A stretch of DNA of 64,000 bases from an uncultured Latescibacterota bacterium (GCA_951813615.1 OX638377.1:186001-250000), one strand, 5' to 3'; shown: positions 42,888 to 52,807, numbered from the stretch's first letter. Notes: a model not told the origin generated them from the sequence alone. A program made the numbers and translations.

Positions 42888-44921
42888 TTAATAGATCACG
42901 GCGACGGGCTTTAAGCGGACCTCGAACCCCTTATCCGTTTCCACTTCCACGCGCGCTAGGTATACACCTGGGCGGACCAATTGCCCGGCCGCGTCCCGAC
43001 CGTCCCAGTGGACCGTATGGCGTCCTGCGCCCTGCACACTTGGCGGCGCTCGCCATATCGGTCGCCCATCGAGGGCATAGAGGCCGACTTGCACTTGGGA
43101 TGCCTCCCGCACCCGGAAGAGGGTGTATTGTATGGACAACAGGTCGTTTACGCCATCGCCTTGGGGGGTAAACGCGCCGCTACCCGCCTCGACGTCTCCC
43201 AGTACCCCACCCGTGGAAGCGGCAGACGCCACGACGAGCAACTGATTGGAGCCTAGCTCCGCGCTGACGTCCCCTCCTTCGATGCGTTGTAACAAGCTCG
43301 GCTCGTGGCGGTTGAAGACCTCGCCACCAAATTCGCCGGCGTCGCCGTACAACACGGCTTCGAGGCCGATGCGCAGCCGCTGATCGCCGCTCGGATGCAA
43401 GGGGCGAGGCAAAAACACCACAAAGCCGCTTTCTTCGCGCAGCAGGCTATCCGGCTCTACGGCGCTGAGCGGGTCGCCCATCTCTAGATAGCGAAATGTG
43501 GCTTCCGCTGGTGCCAAGATGCGCACGGCGTCGCAGCCGACGCGGTCCGCGCTGGCAAATTCCACGCCTAGGTCGTACGTGAACGGGGTTTTCGCGCCCG
43601 CTGGGACGCGCACTTGCCCGCCCTGGGGATGAGGTTCCTCCGCGAGGACGATCTCGCCGACGACCCGGTCGGCCAGCAGGGGTGCGATCTCGATTTGCAG
43701 AGAATCGAGGCGGGCAAATTCCCACAGCGCGTCCGTTTCTAGCTGGACGCGCAATTGGAAATACCGGCCCCACGGCAGGCGCGGGTGCTGGCCCGAGTCC
43801 TCCAACGGCAGTGACCAGAAGCTCCAGTTTTCTAAGTCGGCGGCCACCGGACCGCGATAGCCAACCGCGATGGTAGCGCCGCGCGTCTCTAGCGGTATCA
43901 GTCGATCCCACTGCTTCTTGGTCACCTCTACATGGGCACCCAGATCGTCAAAGCCGAAATAAGCCGTTGGGCTGTCGTCGCGCCCTGTGCGGATTTCCAC
44001 TCGGGCGCGGGTGGGGCCATCGGACGGCAGCAGTTGTTCTCCGTCCTTGCGCCATTTACTCACTTCCAAGCGCACCTGCCCGAAATTAACCTCCCGCCCC
44101 AAATCTATGATCTGCGACTCATAGATGGCCTGCGGAGCGAAACCCCGGCCATAGACTTCCATCTCGGCAAAGGCCGAGCGCGTGACGATGGGGTCGCCGT
44201 ACAGGGTAAATCCATCGGAGATGGCGATTAGGCGGAAGAAGCGGAGATATTGCGCGGGGAATGCGATTTCGGTCACCACGTCAGTGTTGCGCTCCTCGTA
44301 GCCAAGGGGAATGGCCAGCGGACAGCACGGCCCGTCACCCCGCCAGACGAATCCGCGCTCCAACTCTTCTTGCATAATGCCAGTCTCGGCTTTGGCAGCC
44401 GTCAGACTATAGGACTTGAGGATGTAATTGGGCCTGAAAGGTTCGTCGCTTTCGGGGCTGACGCCTTCGGGAGGGAAAAAGACGAAACGCTCTACCGGCA
44501 CTTGGGTGCCTAGGTCAATGGTGTAGAAAATCTGCTTCAGGTCTCGCCGCTCTATGTAGGTGGTTGGATCCCCATCGACGAAGAGAAAAATTTCCGTGGC
44601 TTGGTATAGGACGTTGTGGTTGATGTCCGTCCAGAAGCGCGGATGGCCGGAGCGGAATTGCGGGTCGGTGGGAAAGCGCCAGCGTTGCCAGGGGCCGAGC
44701 TGCGGCAAGATGTTTTCGTTTGGGTCGAGCTCAAAAGGTTGGAGTGCTTGAGAAGCGGCTGCGTCGTCTATCATTAGGCTGAAATCCGCCACGTCCGCCG
44801 GCGAAACGCCGCCCTGCCCGCCGAGTTGCCACCACTCTTGCGCTGCCCCAGGGCTGCAAACGCCCACCAGCACAACACAGGCCAGAATTGCGCCTTTAAG
44901 AATTTCCAGACGGCTTCTCAC
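42888..44921 (-). CDS. Secreted discoidin-like protein with FlgD-like C-terminal domain (paralogue 1)
   Basis: A 677-aa exported protein. I chose the GTG at 44921 (GGAG ten bases upstream) because a signal peptide follows at once (ILKGAILACVVLVGVCSPGAAQ); longer frames run through the neighbouring gene in another reading. Two beta-sandwich segments look like F5/8-type C domains (YTIDLGTQVPVERFVFFP; FLRFFRLIAISDGFTLYGD). The last 100 residues are an FlgD-like Ig domain (FTPQGDGVNDLLSIQYTLFR ... HWDGRDAAGQLVRPGVYLAR). It shares this architecture with the proteins at 50861 and 52808. Confidence 0.75.
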   Translation of the reverse strand: MRSRLEILKGAILACVVLVGVCSPGAAQEWWQLGGQGGVSPADVADFSLMIDDAAASQALQPFELDPNENILPQLGPWQRWRFPTDPQFRSGHPRFWTDINHNVLYQATEIFLFVDGDPTTYIERRDLKQIFYTIDLGTQVPVERFVFFPPEGVSPESDEPFRPNYILKSYSLTAAKAETGIMQEELERGFVWRGDGPCCPLAIPLGYEERNTDVVTEIAFPAQYLRFFRLIAISDGFTLYGDPIVTRSAFAEMEVYGRGFAPQAIYESQIIDLGREVNFGQVRLEVSKWRKDGEQLLPSDGPTRARVEIRTGRDDSPTAYFGFDDLGAHVEVTKKQWDRLIPLETRGATIAVGYRGPVAADLENWSFWSLPLEDSGQHPRLPWGRYFQLRVQLETDALWEFARLDSLQIEIAPLLADRVVGEIVLAEEPHPQGGQVRVPAGAKTPFTYDLGVEFASADRVGCDAVRILAPAEATFRYLEMGDPLSAVEPDSLLREESGFVVFLPRPLHPSGDQRLRIGLEAVLYGDAGEFGGEVFNRHEPSLLQRIEGGDVSAELGSNQLLVVASAASTGGVLGDVEAGSGAFTPQGDGVNDLLSIQYTLFRVREASQVQVGLYALDGRPIWRAPPSVQGAGRHTVHWDGRDAAGQLVRPGVYLARVEVETDKGFEVRLKPVAVIY

Positions 44922-44977
44922 CAGCCAAGTCTCCGCAAGATGCTCTCCGGCGCCCGAACGGGCGACGCAAATGATTA

Positions 44978-45008
44978 AGGGGAAGGGGCCACACGTGCCC
45001 CTTCCCCT
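44978..45008 (-). terminator. Strong hairpin behind the CBM9-like gene (partial terminator)
   Basis: A perfect 12-bp stem AGGGGAAGGGGC (44978-44989) with GCCCCTTCCCCT (44997-45008), located 22 bases behind the CBM9-like stop. The following sequence (TTAATCATTTG) has no long T run, so some read-through into the downstream operon is expected, making the first gene the most abundant product. Confidence 0.65.
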
Positions 45009-45030
45009 CATAACAGATTCTACTGAACTG

Positions 45031-45942
45031 CTACTTGAGGCGTTGGGACATGCTGTTTTTGATGTGGCCCCAGGTGTCGTTTTCCACGTTAGTCTCCTCC
45101 GCCGCCAGCGCCCAGAAGTCGGGCATCTGCGAGGCATCGACATCCTGCGACTGGCTGCCGTCGTTGATGTACATGGAGTGCTTGCGTCCACCACCGGGGC
45201 GGTCGGCGTCGAGCGGGCGATAGCCGAGGTGGATTACGTCGTCCTCGGCGAACGTGTGCCGCGTGCTCTCGCTCTCGCTCAGGCCCCAGATGTCCCACAG
45301 GGCACCCCGCCACTCATAGGTGTACTCAACCGGGCCAACCGTCAGGTTCTCGGCACCCGCTGGCAGGACGGTCCACGCAGCCTCGAAAAACTCCGGCTCC
45401 ACTCCCCACAGCAGCTCTTGGGAATCGATGAACTCTAGCTGGCTGTAGAAGAAGCAGGTCTGATTGGGCAACAGGGACTCGCCGGCTGGCGGGAAGATGC
45501 GCACGTGCCAGCGCTGGCCATTGCCGATCTGTTCGAGGTCGGAACCGAGAATATTGCCGCCGAGGTGATCGGCGTCCACGGTTATCTGCAAGCAGTCGTC
45601 TTTCCACCACTCCTTGACGGGCGAATCGTACTTGAGGGTGTCATCGACAAAGCGCGCAAAGCCGTACCACTTGTTGTCTGGCTCCGCCGACCAAGCGTTG
45701 AGGATGGTGAAATCGTAGTCCGACAACTCGACGAAATCGCTGGCCCGGTCGAAGAAATCGGGCTGATTGAGGGCGAGAGCCGGGTCGTACCAACCCCAGT
45801 CGTCGTCGCTGCCGTCGATGGTGATGGCAGCCGGATCGGGCACCTGGGGATAGAACACGGTCACGCCTACGTGGGCAAAAGCGGCCGTGCTCAACAGGCA
45901 CGCCAGCCCAAAAGACAAGGCGAAAAAGCCGAACTTTCTCAT
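45031..45942 (-). CDS. Secreted CBM9-like (family 9 carbohydrate-binding fold) protein
   Basis: A 303-aa protein starting at the ATG at 45942, with GGAG nine bases upstream, and a signal peptide (MRKFGFFALSFGLACLLSTA, cleaved before HVGV). The mature part shows the DOMON/CBM9 pattern: AITIDGSDDDWGWYDPALAL, then aromatic-rich strands (NKWYGFARFVDDTLKYDSP) and CLQITVDADHLGGN. The C-terminus is acidic. It probably binds a sugar ligand at the cell surface. It is a clear paralogue of the protein at 56820-57749, including the RPGGGRKHSMYI-type motif near the end. First gene of the minus-strand operon, divergent from the barrel gene at 46227. Confidence 0.75.
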   Translation of the reverse strand: MRKFGFFALSFGLACLLSTAAFAHVGVTVFYPQVPDPAAITIDGSDDDWGWYDPALALNQPDFFDRASDFVELSDYDFTILNAWSAEPDNKWYGFARFVDDTLKYDSPVKEWWKDDCLQITVDADHLGGNILGSDLEQIGNGQRWHVRIFPPAGESLLPNQTCFFYSQLEFIDSQELLWGVEPEFFEAAWTVLPAGAENLTVGPVEYTYEWRGALWDIWGLSESESTRHTFAEDDVIHLGYRPLDADRPGGGRKHSMYINDGSQSQDVDASQMPDFWALAAEETNVENDTWGHIKNSMSQRLK

Positions 45943-46141
45943 GCTATACGCTCCTTGATTGGAAGATACAAAAGAAGGAAAAGGGATGTGGAAAGTGTCT
46001 TTCAGCAAGCTGTGCAACCTCCTTTCGGATAAGTGATATTGCTGAGGTGATTCTACCATTATATATAAAAAATTAGATAGGCGAAACAAATTTGCGGCAA
46101 GAAAATGCCGTTTTTTGCGGGCGCGACAGCGCGGTTCTGAC

Positions 46142-46171
46142 TTGGTAGGCAGTGGGAACGGGGCGTATATT
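46142..46171 (+). promoter_or_regulatory. Promoter of the 46-55 kb surface-protein operon
   Basis: TTGGTA (46142-46147), 18-base spacer, TATATT (46166-46171), 56 bases before the ATG. It lies in the 284-base divergent region shared with the CBM9-like gene. Confidence 0.6.
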
Positions 46172-46226
46172 GTCGCCGATGGTGCTCGCTGGCCTAGGCG
46201 GGCTTTTCCTTATTAGGAGATGGATT

Positions 46227-48866
46227 ATGAGGTTGACAACCCTTTGGAGCAGAGGGCCGATCTTGCTGTTGTGGTGCATTTTCGCGCTCGCGGAATCCAC
46301 GGCTTTTGCCCAGCTATCGACGGGCTTTCGGCCGGTTGAGGAACCGGGAATTCGCGGGGTGCGCATCCATCCCGGTGCCTTGGCACCCAACCGGCGCAAG
46401 TGGTACTTGCCGCAGAATCTGTACTACGAATACCAGTGGCGCGGCTGGGAGTACAGCAACTACGCGCGCGACAACTACGAGCGCTACGTCAACATCCTGC
46501 TCGAAGGCACCCGCAATTACAACCTCTTCGGCCAGTACATCAATCGCGGCTGGGTCATCTACGACTGGACCGAAACCAGCCCTCTGCGCCAGGGCAGTGC
46601 CCTTTTGAAGGGAACCCGCTTTGGCCGGTGGTTCGGCAGCCTCGTCATCTCGTCGGCCAGCCACGGCCAGTTCCACACCTCCCTGACGGTGGGCGACGCC
46701 ATCCGCACGACGCTCACCCCCTTAACCTTTTCCAAGCCCACGTTCAACGGGTTGCAGTGGGATTTTCTTGCCGACAAGTACGCGGTAACCCTCCTTGGCT
46801 CGCGGCTCAACGCGCCGGGGTTTACCGCGCTCAACGAGGCGGGCGGGGCTTCGGCGATCGAAAACACGACCCGCCTGCTCGGCGCACGCGGCGTAGCTCA
46901 GGTGGGAGACTTCGCCAAGCTGGGCCTGACGTGGGTCAATGTGTCCAATACCAGCAGCGAGTTGAGCCTCGGCGACAACTCGCTCAAGGGCCTGCTGACC
47001 GGCCCGCAGAACACGGGCAATGTCGAACGGGTCATCATCCGCATTGCCGACGACTCGCCCGAATCCGAGGAAACCGGGGCCTCGTTTTTCGTCGATCAGG
47101 TGATCATCGACGGCGAGCTACACCCGGAGATCGTGCCCTTGGTGCGCGGCGGCGTGCGGCGCGAGGGCATCTTGGAGGTGAGCGGCCCGGACGTTATTGA
47201 GCTTATCTACGACATTCGCAACGATTTTAGCCCAACCGAAAAAGTGGGCACCTTCCGCGAGGCCAAGAAGCTCGAATTCGAGCTGGTGGTGTCCAATGAC
47301 TACCGCATAGAGATTGCCTCCAACCTCCAGACCAATGCCCGGGGCGAGCAGGTCTTCTTGCCGGTGGCCCAGGCCCGCGACGAGATCACCGATGGCTCCA
47401 ACCAGACCTTTGTGCGCTTTGCCTATGGCCTGCCGACCGGGCACGAGGTGATCGGTATGGACCTGGAGCTGATCAACCTCGCCCACTTCGACCTGCGGGC
47501 CGAATGGGCTCTCAATCGCCGTTTCCGCCGCTTTCCCAACCAGAATTTTCGCAAGCTAGCCGCGTACAAGGAAACGGCCGAGGCCGGGTACGTGACGGCC
47601 TCGTACCAGCGCTACCCCTTCTTTGCATACGGCGAGGTGTTCAGCATAGATCCCGATTACAGCACCACGGCCTTTATCGCCGATCCGGGCGGGGTCATCG
47701 ACTACGCCAGCGAGACCCAAAACCTCTTTGAGTTCGTCGATGACAACGACGACCAGGACCGCTACACCGATTGGCAGCGCTATCGCCAGAGCCAAGGGTT
47801 TGGCGGCCAGGGCGGCTCGCAGGGTCGCGACACTGAGATTTTCCCCGGACTGGACGAGAACAACGATTTTATTTCCGACTTCAACCAAAACCAAAACAGC
47901 CGCCCGGATTACGTCGAGCCTTTCCTCCGCTATCAGGTCGATCCGCCGGAGTTTCTCTTTGGCATGGACATGAACAACAACACGATCATCGACCGCTTTG
48001 AGGACGACCGCCTGCCCGACTACCCCTACGAGCGCGACCACCGCGGCTACAACGCGTACGGGGGATTAAAAATCACCGAGAGCTCCCGGCTTACCGTCGG
48101 TCGGCTCGCCGAGCACCAACTGAGCAGCGACCGCGCGAGCCGCTCGTTCTACGGGCTGCTGACCTTGGAAAAATCGTACCCTGGGCTAGACATATCCTTT
48201 TTTGAACACGCCAAACTAGTGGCCGACAACTTGCCCGAGGACCGCATCGTCTGGCGCGACCCCATCGGCCTGACGGATTTTGCCGATCCGCTCGACAACC
48301 AAGATACCTTTGTCAACTCGCTGTACTTGAAGGCCCGCTACTTTCGCATCCGCAACCTGAACGTCGAAGGCAAGCTGAAGTACGAGCGCTTCAACCAGCT
48401 CGGTGAGCAGGCCAGCCTCAAGCGCGACCGCTCATTTTTGGGCCTGATCAACAAGGCCGATTACGCCATCCGCCCCAGCGACCGGCTCGCCCTCTATCCC
48501 AAGTGGAAGAGCATGTACCAGCGAGAGACGCCCACTGCGCTGGTCGGCTTGGAGGCCAACGAACTGACCGAGAGCTTCTTCTTTTTAGGCCAGTACGCGC
48601 TCCTGCCGAAGACGCACTTGGACTTCGGCGTTGAATTCAGCCTCTTCGAAAACCTAATCGAGCGTCCCGCCGAGGCTTCGCCGAGCTATGTCGATGACTT
48701 CCGCAGCCTTGTCTTTTCGGCTCTGTTGACCAATGTGTCGTCCTATCAAGGGTACGAGTTGACCATGAACGCGGGCTTCCTGCTAGAGCGCCAGTTTTTC
48801 GCGGAGCAGACCCAGAAGCAATCGATCGTCTTCGTCCGCATCTTTGCTGCCACCGGCGGGGTATAA
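46227..48866 (+). CDS. Large exported protein, probable outer-membrane beta-barrel, unknown function
   Basis: An 879-aa protein whose ATG (46227) has AGGAGA seven bases upstream. Signal peptide: GPILLLWCIFALAESTAFA. The mature N-terminal part is Trp/Tyr-rich (KWYLPQNLYYEYQWRGWEYS). Around residues 505-605 there is a D/N-rich, EF-hand-like stretch (ENNDFISDFNQNQNSRPDYV and GMDMNNNTIIDRFEDDRLPD). The C-terminal 270 residues alternate hydrophobic and polar residues as in barrel strands. No known family is assigned; similar proteins seem to be restricted to related uncultured phyla. First gene of a plus-strand operon with a DUF6785-like protein and FlgD-domain proteins. Confidence 0.65.
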   Translation: MRLTTLWSRGPILLLWCIFALAESTAFAQLSTGFRPVEEPGIRGVRIHPGALAPNRRKWYLPQNLYYEYQWRGWEYSNYARDNYERYVNILLEGTRNYNLFGQYINRGWVIYDWTETSPLRQGSALLKGTRFGRWFGSLVISSASHGQFHTSLTVGDAIRTTLTPLTFSKPTFNGLQWDFLADKYAVTLLGSRLNAPGFTALNEAGGASAIENTTRLLGARGVAQVGDFAKLGLTWVNVSNTSSELSLGDNSLKGLLTGPQNTGNVERVIIRIADDSPESEETGASFFVDQVIIDGELHPEIVPLVRGGVRREGILEVSGPDVIELIYDIRNDFSPTEKVGTFREAKKLEFELVVSNDYRIEIASNLQTNARGEQVFLPVAQARDEITDGSNQTFVRFAYGLPTGHEVIGMDLELINLAHFDLRAEWALNRRFRRFPNQNFRKLAAYKETAEAGYVTASYQRYPFFAYGEVFSIDPDYSTTAFIADPGGVIDYASETQNLFEFVDDNDDQDRYTDWQRYRQSQGFGGQGGSQGRDTEIFPGLDENNDFISDFNQNQNSRPDYVEPFLRYQVDPPEFLFGMDMNNNTIIDRFEDDRLPDYPYERDHRGYNAYGGLKITESSRLTVGRLAEHQLSSDRASRSFYGLLTLEKSYPGLDISFFEHAKLVADNLPEDRIVWRDPIGLTDFADPLDNQDTFVNSLYLKARYFRIRNLNVEGKLKYERFNQLGEQASLKRDRSFLGLINKADYAIRPSDRLALYPKWKSMYQRETPTALVGLEANELTESFFFLGQYALLPKTHLDFGVEFSLFENLIERPAEASPSYVDDFRSLVFSALLTNVSSYQGYELTMNAGFLLERQFFAEQTQKQSIVFVRIFAATGGV

Positions 48867-48869
48867 TCT

Positions 48870-50810
48870 TTGCAACCCCCAGCGGCCGGAGTCTTCACGC
48901 CCAAGGCGCTGCTGCTCGGCTGCCTGTTTACATTTTTCGTGGCTGCGGGCGACTCGTATGGGGTTTTCTACCTCCGTGGCTCGTACATGACACTCGGGAC
49001 CAGCACGGTCGGAGCCCTGTTCTTGCTGTTCTTTCTCGCTGGCTTAATCAACCCGCTGCTCAAGCTGGTCCATCCGCGAGCGGGACTAAACCGCGGCGAA
49101 CTCCTGCTCATCTACATAATGATGGTCATGGCCTCGCCCCTACCGGTATTTTTTGCCGGTCGGTTCATCGGCACGATTCTCACCCCTTTTTATTTTGCCA
49201 CGCCGGAAAACGACTGGCACACGCTCATCCAACCCCACATCGCGGACTGGTTGCAGCCGCGCGACCTCGCGGTCATGTGGCCTTTTTACGAGGGCTTGGA
49301 GCAGGGCCAGTCCATCCCGTGGGCTGGCTGGCTGCCAATGTTCTTGCGCTGGGCACCGTTTGTCTGGGCTTTGTTCTTGGCGATGATTGCCGTGATGGCG
49401 ATTCTGCGCAAGCAGTGGAACGACTACGAGCGGCTGACCTATCCGCTGGTCCAGGTGCCGATGGCCCTCACCGAACAGGACGCCGGGGGGGAGCGCATGG
49501 CCCCATTCTTCAAAAACCCGGTGATGTGGACCGGCTTTGCCGTGCCGGCCATCTGGGGCACCCTGCACGGGTTGCACAACTATTTCCCAGAGACCGTGCC
49601 CATTGCCACCAACGTAGATCCCATCCACTTCATCCTGCCCATCTTCGACAACCTGTCCGAACTGCAATTCAAATTCCGCTTCAACATTTTGGGCTTTTTC
49701 TACTTTCTCAAGACTGAAATCGCCTTCAGTCTGTGGTTTTTTAACCTCTTCGCCAACGCCCTGCGCACCACATTCGCCGTCTTGGGCGTCACTAGTTCGG
49801 AAATGCTGGGGGGCGGGCACTCGATCATCGATCCGATTCTCGTCCACCAGTCGATGGGCGGCATGTTGGTGCTGTTTCTATTTGGCCTGTTCGCGGCCCG
49901 CAAGCACCTGTGGGCGGTCTGCCGCAAGGCCCTGTGGGGTGACTCAACGGTGGATGATTCCGGCGAAATTCTCTCCTATCGGACGGCTGTAATCGTCTTG
50001 CTGGGCAGCAGCGCAGTGATGGTCGCGTGGCTCGCGCTGGCGGGCCTGCCCATCTGGGTCACGCTAGCGTTTCTCTTTACCGCTTTCGCGCTTTTTGTCG
50101 GGTTTACTCGCCTGATCGCCGAAGGGGGGCTTTCGGACGGTTCGGTCCCGGTCGGCCCGGCGGCCATCGTCGTCTCCGCGGTTGGCTCGTCGGCCATCGG
50201 TGTCCAAGGCTTGGTCGTGCTAGCGACGACCTTTTTCTGGACGAATGGGCGCAGTTTCGCCATGACGTCAGCCGCTAACAGCCTCAAGTTGGGCGAGGGC
50301 TTTGGCGGTTCCAAACGCCCGCTGTTCTGGACGATGCTCTTGGCCATGGCCGTCGGGCTGGTTTCGTCGATGTGGGTGGTTATGGAACTGGGCTATTCGT
50401 ACGGGGCGCTCAACCTGAAAATACCCGGAGGAAAGCACGGGTTCTACGACTATGCTGCTGGCTTGATTCGCACGCCGAGTGAGCCGCATCTGTGGGGTTG
50501 GATCAACACCGGGATTGGAGCCGGTGTGATGCTGCTCTTGATGCTGGCGCGCTGGTATTACGTCTGGTGGCCTCTCCATCCCCTCGGCTACCCCATCGGT
50601 CCCACCGGGATCATGGATCACCTTTGGTTTGACATGTTCTTGGCATGGCTGATCAAGGTGTCGGTGCTGCGCTACGGCGGCGTGGCGCTCTATCGCAAGA
50701 CGCGCCCCTTTTTCATGGGCATGATTGCCGGGCACATCGTGCCGGGGGGCCTTTTTCTGTTCGTCGATCACTTTACCGGCATGGTCGGCAATGTGATTTT
50801 CTGGGGTTGA
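48870..50810 (+). CDS. Polytopic membrane protein, DUF6785/DUF6784-like
   Basis: A 646-aa inner-membrane protein with about 12-14 helices. Segments such as ALLLGCLFTFFVAAGDSYGV, the NRGELLLIYIMMVMASPLPV block and the GVTSSEMLGGGHSIIDPI block are typical of a large uncharacterised family (DUF6785/6784) common in Planctomycetes and Latescibacterota and distantly like oligopeptide transporters. The start is TTG at 48870, four bases after the barrel gene stop; no ATG is near the conserved N-terminus. A transporter or exporter role for the surface proteins encoded around it is plausible but unproven. Confidence 0.72.
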   Translation: MQPPAAGVFTPKALLLGCLFTFFVAAGDSYGVFYLRGSYMTLGTSTVGALFLLFFLAGLINPLLKLVHPRAGLNRGELLLIYIMMVMASPLPVFFAGRFIGTILTPFYFATPENDWHTLIQPHIADWLQPRDLAVMWPFYEGLEQGQSIPWAGWLPMFLRWAPFVWALFLAMIAVMAILRKQWNDYERLTYPLVQVPMALTEQDAGGERMAPFFKNPVMWTGFAVPAIWGTLHGLHNYFPETVPIATNVDPIHFILPIFDNLSELQFKFRFNILGFFYFLKTEIAFSLWFFNLFANALRTTFAVLGVTSSEMLGGGHSIIDPILVHQSMGGMLVLFLFGLFAARKHLWAVCRKALWGDSTVDDSGEILSYRTAVIVLLGSSAVMVAWLALAGLPIWVTLAFLFTAFALFVGFTRLIAEGGLSDGSVPVGPAAIVVSAVGSSAIGVQGLVVLATTFFWTNGRSFAMTSAANSLKLGEGFGGSKRPLFWTMLLAMAVGLVSSMWVVMELGYSYGALNLKIPGGKHGFYDYAAGLIRTPSEPHLWGWINTGIGAGVMLLLMLARWYYVWWPLHPLGYPIGPTGIMDHLWFDMFLAWLIKVSVLRYGGVALYRKTRPFFMGMIAGHIVPGGLFLFVDHFTGMVGNVIFWG

Positions 50811-50836
50811 GGTTCTGGGTGCAAACGGGCTATATT
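50807..50836 (+). promoter_or_regulatory. Internal promoter before the FlgD-domain gene pair
   Basis: TTGAGG (50807-50812, overlapping the preceding stop), 18-base spacer, TATATT (50831-50836), 24 bases before the TTG start at 50861. The spacing and -10 match the promoter at 46142. Confidence 0.5.
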
Positions 50837-50860
50837 TCGCAGTAAAGTGAGGGAACTGTT

Positions 50861-52795
50861 TTGCGTGCGTTCAGATCGCTGTTTTGTGCTTCTAAGGCGC
50901 TGGTTGGGGTCGCGTGGTTGGCCGCGGCCGCGGTGGGCGAGGTGCGGCAGTGGGAATTGGGCGGTGCGGGCCGCTCCTGGAAGGACGACGAGCTAAATTC
51001 CACGGCTGTCAGCTTCGATGTAGCCGGGGCCATTCAATTGGTGGGTTTTAATCCCAGCGATAACATCGTCCGGCAGCTAAGATGGACCGAGGGCTTTCCC
51101 TTGGACTTCGTCAGTGAGGTGGCCGAGGCGCGGGTGTGGGACAACGTGCCCTTCAAGCAGACCAATGTCCCGCTCGTCGATGGCGACGCGCAGACCTCCA
51201 GCGAAAATCGCTTCAAGGAATTCGGGGTGCTACAAGCGGGCCGCACCTTTTTCTTTGACTTAGGCACGCGCTTTCCCATCAATCGCATCTCGTTTTTCCC
51301 GCGCCCAGAAGGGGCCGACAGCCGCGGGCGGCCCTTTGCCGACGACTTCATCCGTGGCTATAAAGTTCAGGTCAGCGACGGCGTGAGCTTCACGCCGGAA
51401 AATCTGCCGGTGTACAACCTGCTGACCCAAGTGGATTTCACCACGGAAGGCGTGGCGCAAATTCCATTCCCATTGCAATTCGTCCGCTACATCCAGCTCA
51501 ACGTGACCTCGACCAATCCCTTTGAGATCGCCGAATTCGAGGTGTACGGGGCGGGCTTTCCGCCAGGGGGGCGCTATCGGTCCAAGATCATCGACTTGGG
51601 CGAAGTGGCCAACTTCAGCCGCTTGCTGTGGACGGCTGAGACTTTGCGCCAGCAAGAGGACCGCATCGACGTCGAGCCGATGGCCGAGGCGGACGTCTCC
51701 ATTCGCATGCGCACGGGCCGCGACGATACCCCACAGGTTTTCCACGAAATCATCAATGTGTTTACCGGCGACGTGCAGGAAGTTTCGGAGGGTGACTACG
51801 GTAAGCTGGGCCTGAACGTGCGCGGCCCGGTCGAAGACGACCAAGTCAACTGGAGCGAGTGGTCGCCACCCTTTGCCGAGTCTGGCCAGCGAATTGAGTT
51901 GCCGAGTCCGCGTCGTTTCTTCCAACTCGAAATCGCACTCACCAGCCACTCCATCCTCGACGGCGTACGGGTCAATTCGCTGGCGGTCGAGCACTCCATC
52001 CCGCCGTTGGCCCAGCAGCTAATAGGGGAAATCTCCGCGCTGGAAACTCCCCGCCCCTTGGGCAACAAGCCCCGAGTGCCGGCCGGCGCACTCTCGACCT
52101 TTGCCTACGACATCCGCGCCGACATCAGCGAGACGGACGTGGGCTTTGACGCCTTGGAGATTTTCACGCCTTCTAGGCCGCAGTTCAAGGAAATGTTCAT
52201 AGGCGATCCGCCCGTTGCCACCATGCCCGACAGCGTCGTCGAGGGCGAGCGGAGCCTGAAGCTATTCTTTCCCAGTCAACGGCTGACGCACCAATCGCCG
52301 AGTGCGTTGCGCGTCGTCTTCAACGCCGAAGTCTTCGTCCAATCCACGTTCTTTCGCGCCCGCGTCTTCGACACCCAAAGCGATGAGGCCCCGCAGCAGG
52401 TCCTGCCTGGGGATGCCAATCCCACGGTCCTGACCAATGACTTGCGCGTGCTGACCACGGCCGCTTCGGCGCGCAACCTGCTGCCGCTTTTTGCAGTGCA
52501 GCCAGCCGTGATGACGCCCAATGGCGACGGGGCCAATGAGTACGTGCGCATTTCCTGTACCTTGGTCCAACTCCAGCAACCCGTCCAGTTGACCGTGCGG
52601 ATTTTCTCGCTTGGTGGCCAGCGCGTGCGCACCTTGTTCACGGGTGCGCGCGGTAGCGGCTCTTTTGTCTGGGAATGGGACGGGCGCGATGACAGCGGCA
52701 ACCCGGTTCCCGTGGGGCTCTACCTCGCCCAAGTGACCGCCGACGCCGAGCGCGAGCGCTTTATGCGCCTCGGCACAGTGGGAGTTGCTTACTAA
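50861..52795 (+). CDS. Secreted discoidin-like protein with FlgD-like C-terminal domain (paralogue 2)
   Basis: A 644-aa exported protein with a TTG start (GAGGGA just upstream) and signal-like N-terminus (ALVGVAWLAAAAVGEV). It has F5/8-type C-like beta-sandwich segments (FFFDLGTRFPINRISFFPRP; FVRYIQLNVTSTNPFEIAEF) and a middle domain beginning YRSKIIDLGEVANFSRLLW. It ends in an FlgD-like Ig domain (VMTPNGDGANEYVRISCTLV ... EWDGRDDSGNPVPVGLYLAQ). The order and key phrases match paralogues at 42888 and 52808. Probably a carbohydrate-binding component of the cell surface; no catalytic residues are recognised. Confidence 0.72.
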   Translation: MRAFRSLFCASKALVGVAWLAAAAVGEVRQWELGGAGRSWKDDELNSTAVSFDVAGAIQLVGFNPSDNIVRQLRWTEGFPLDFVSEVAEARVWDNVPFKQTNVPLVDGDAQTSSENRFKEFGVLQAGRTFFFDLGTRFPINRISFFPRPEGADSRGRPFADDFIRGYKVQVSDGVSFTPENLPVYNLLTQVDFTTEGVAQIPFPLQFVRYIQLNVTSTNPFEIAEFEVYGAGFPPGGRYRSKIIDLGEVANFSRLLWTAETLRQQEDRIDVEPMAEADVSIRMRTGRDDTPQVFHEIINVFTGDVQEVSEGDYGKLGLNVRGPVEDDQVNWSEWSPPFAESGQRIELPSPRRFFQLEIALTSHSILDGVRVNSLAVEHSIPPLAQQLIGEISALETPRPLGNKPRVPAGALSTFAYDIRADISETDVGFDALEIFTPSRPQFKEMFIGDPPVATMPDSVVEGERSLKLFFPSQRLTHQSPSALRVVFNAEVFVQSTFFRARVFDTQSDEAPQQVLPGDANPTVLTNDLRVLTTAASARNLLPLFAVQPAVMTPNGDGANEYVRISCTLVQLQQPVQLTVRIFSLGGQRVRTLFTGARGSGSFVWEWDGRDDSGNPVPVGLYLAQVTADAERERFMRLGTVGVAY

Positions 52796-52807
52796 AAAGG
52801 AGAGGTC

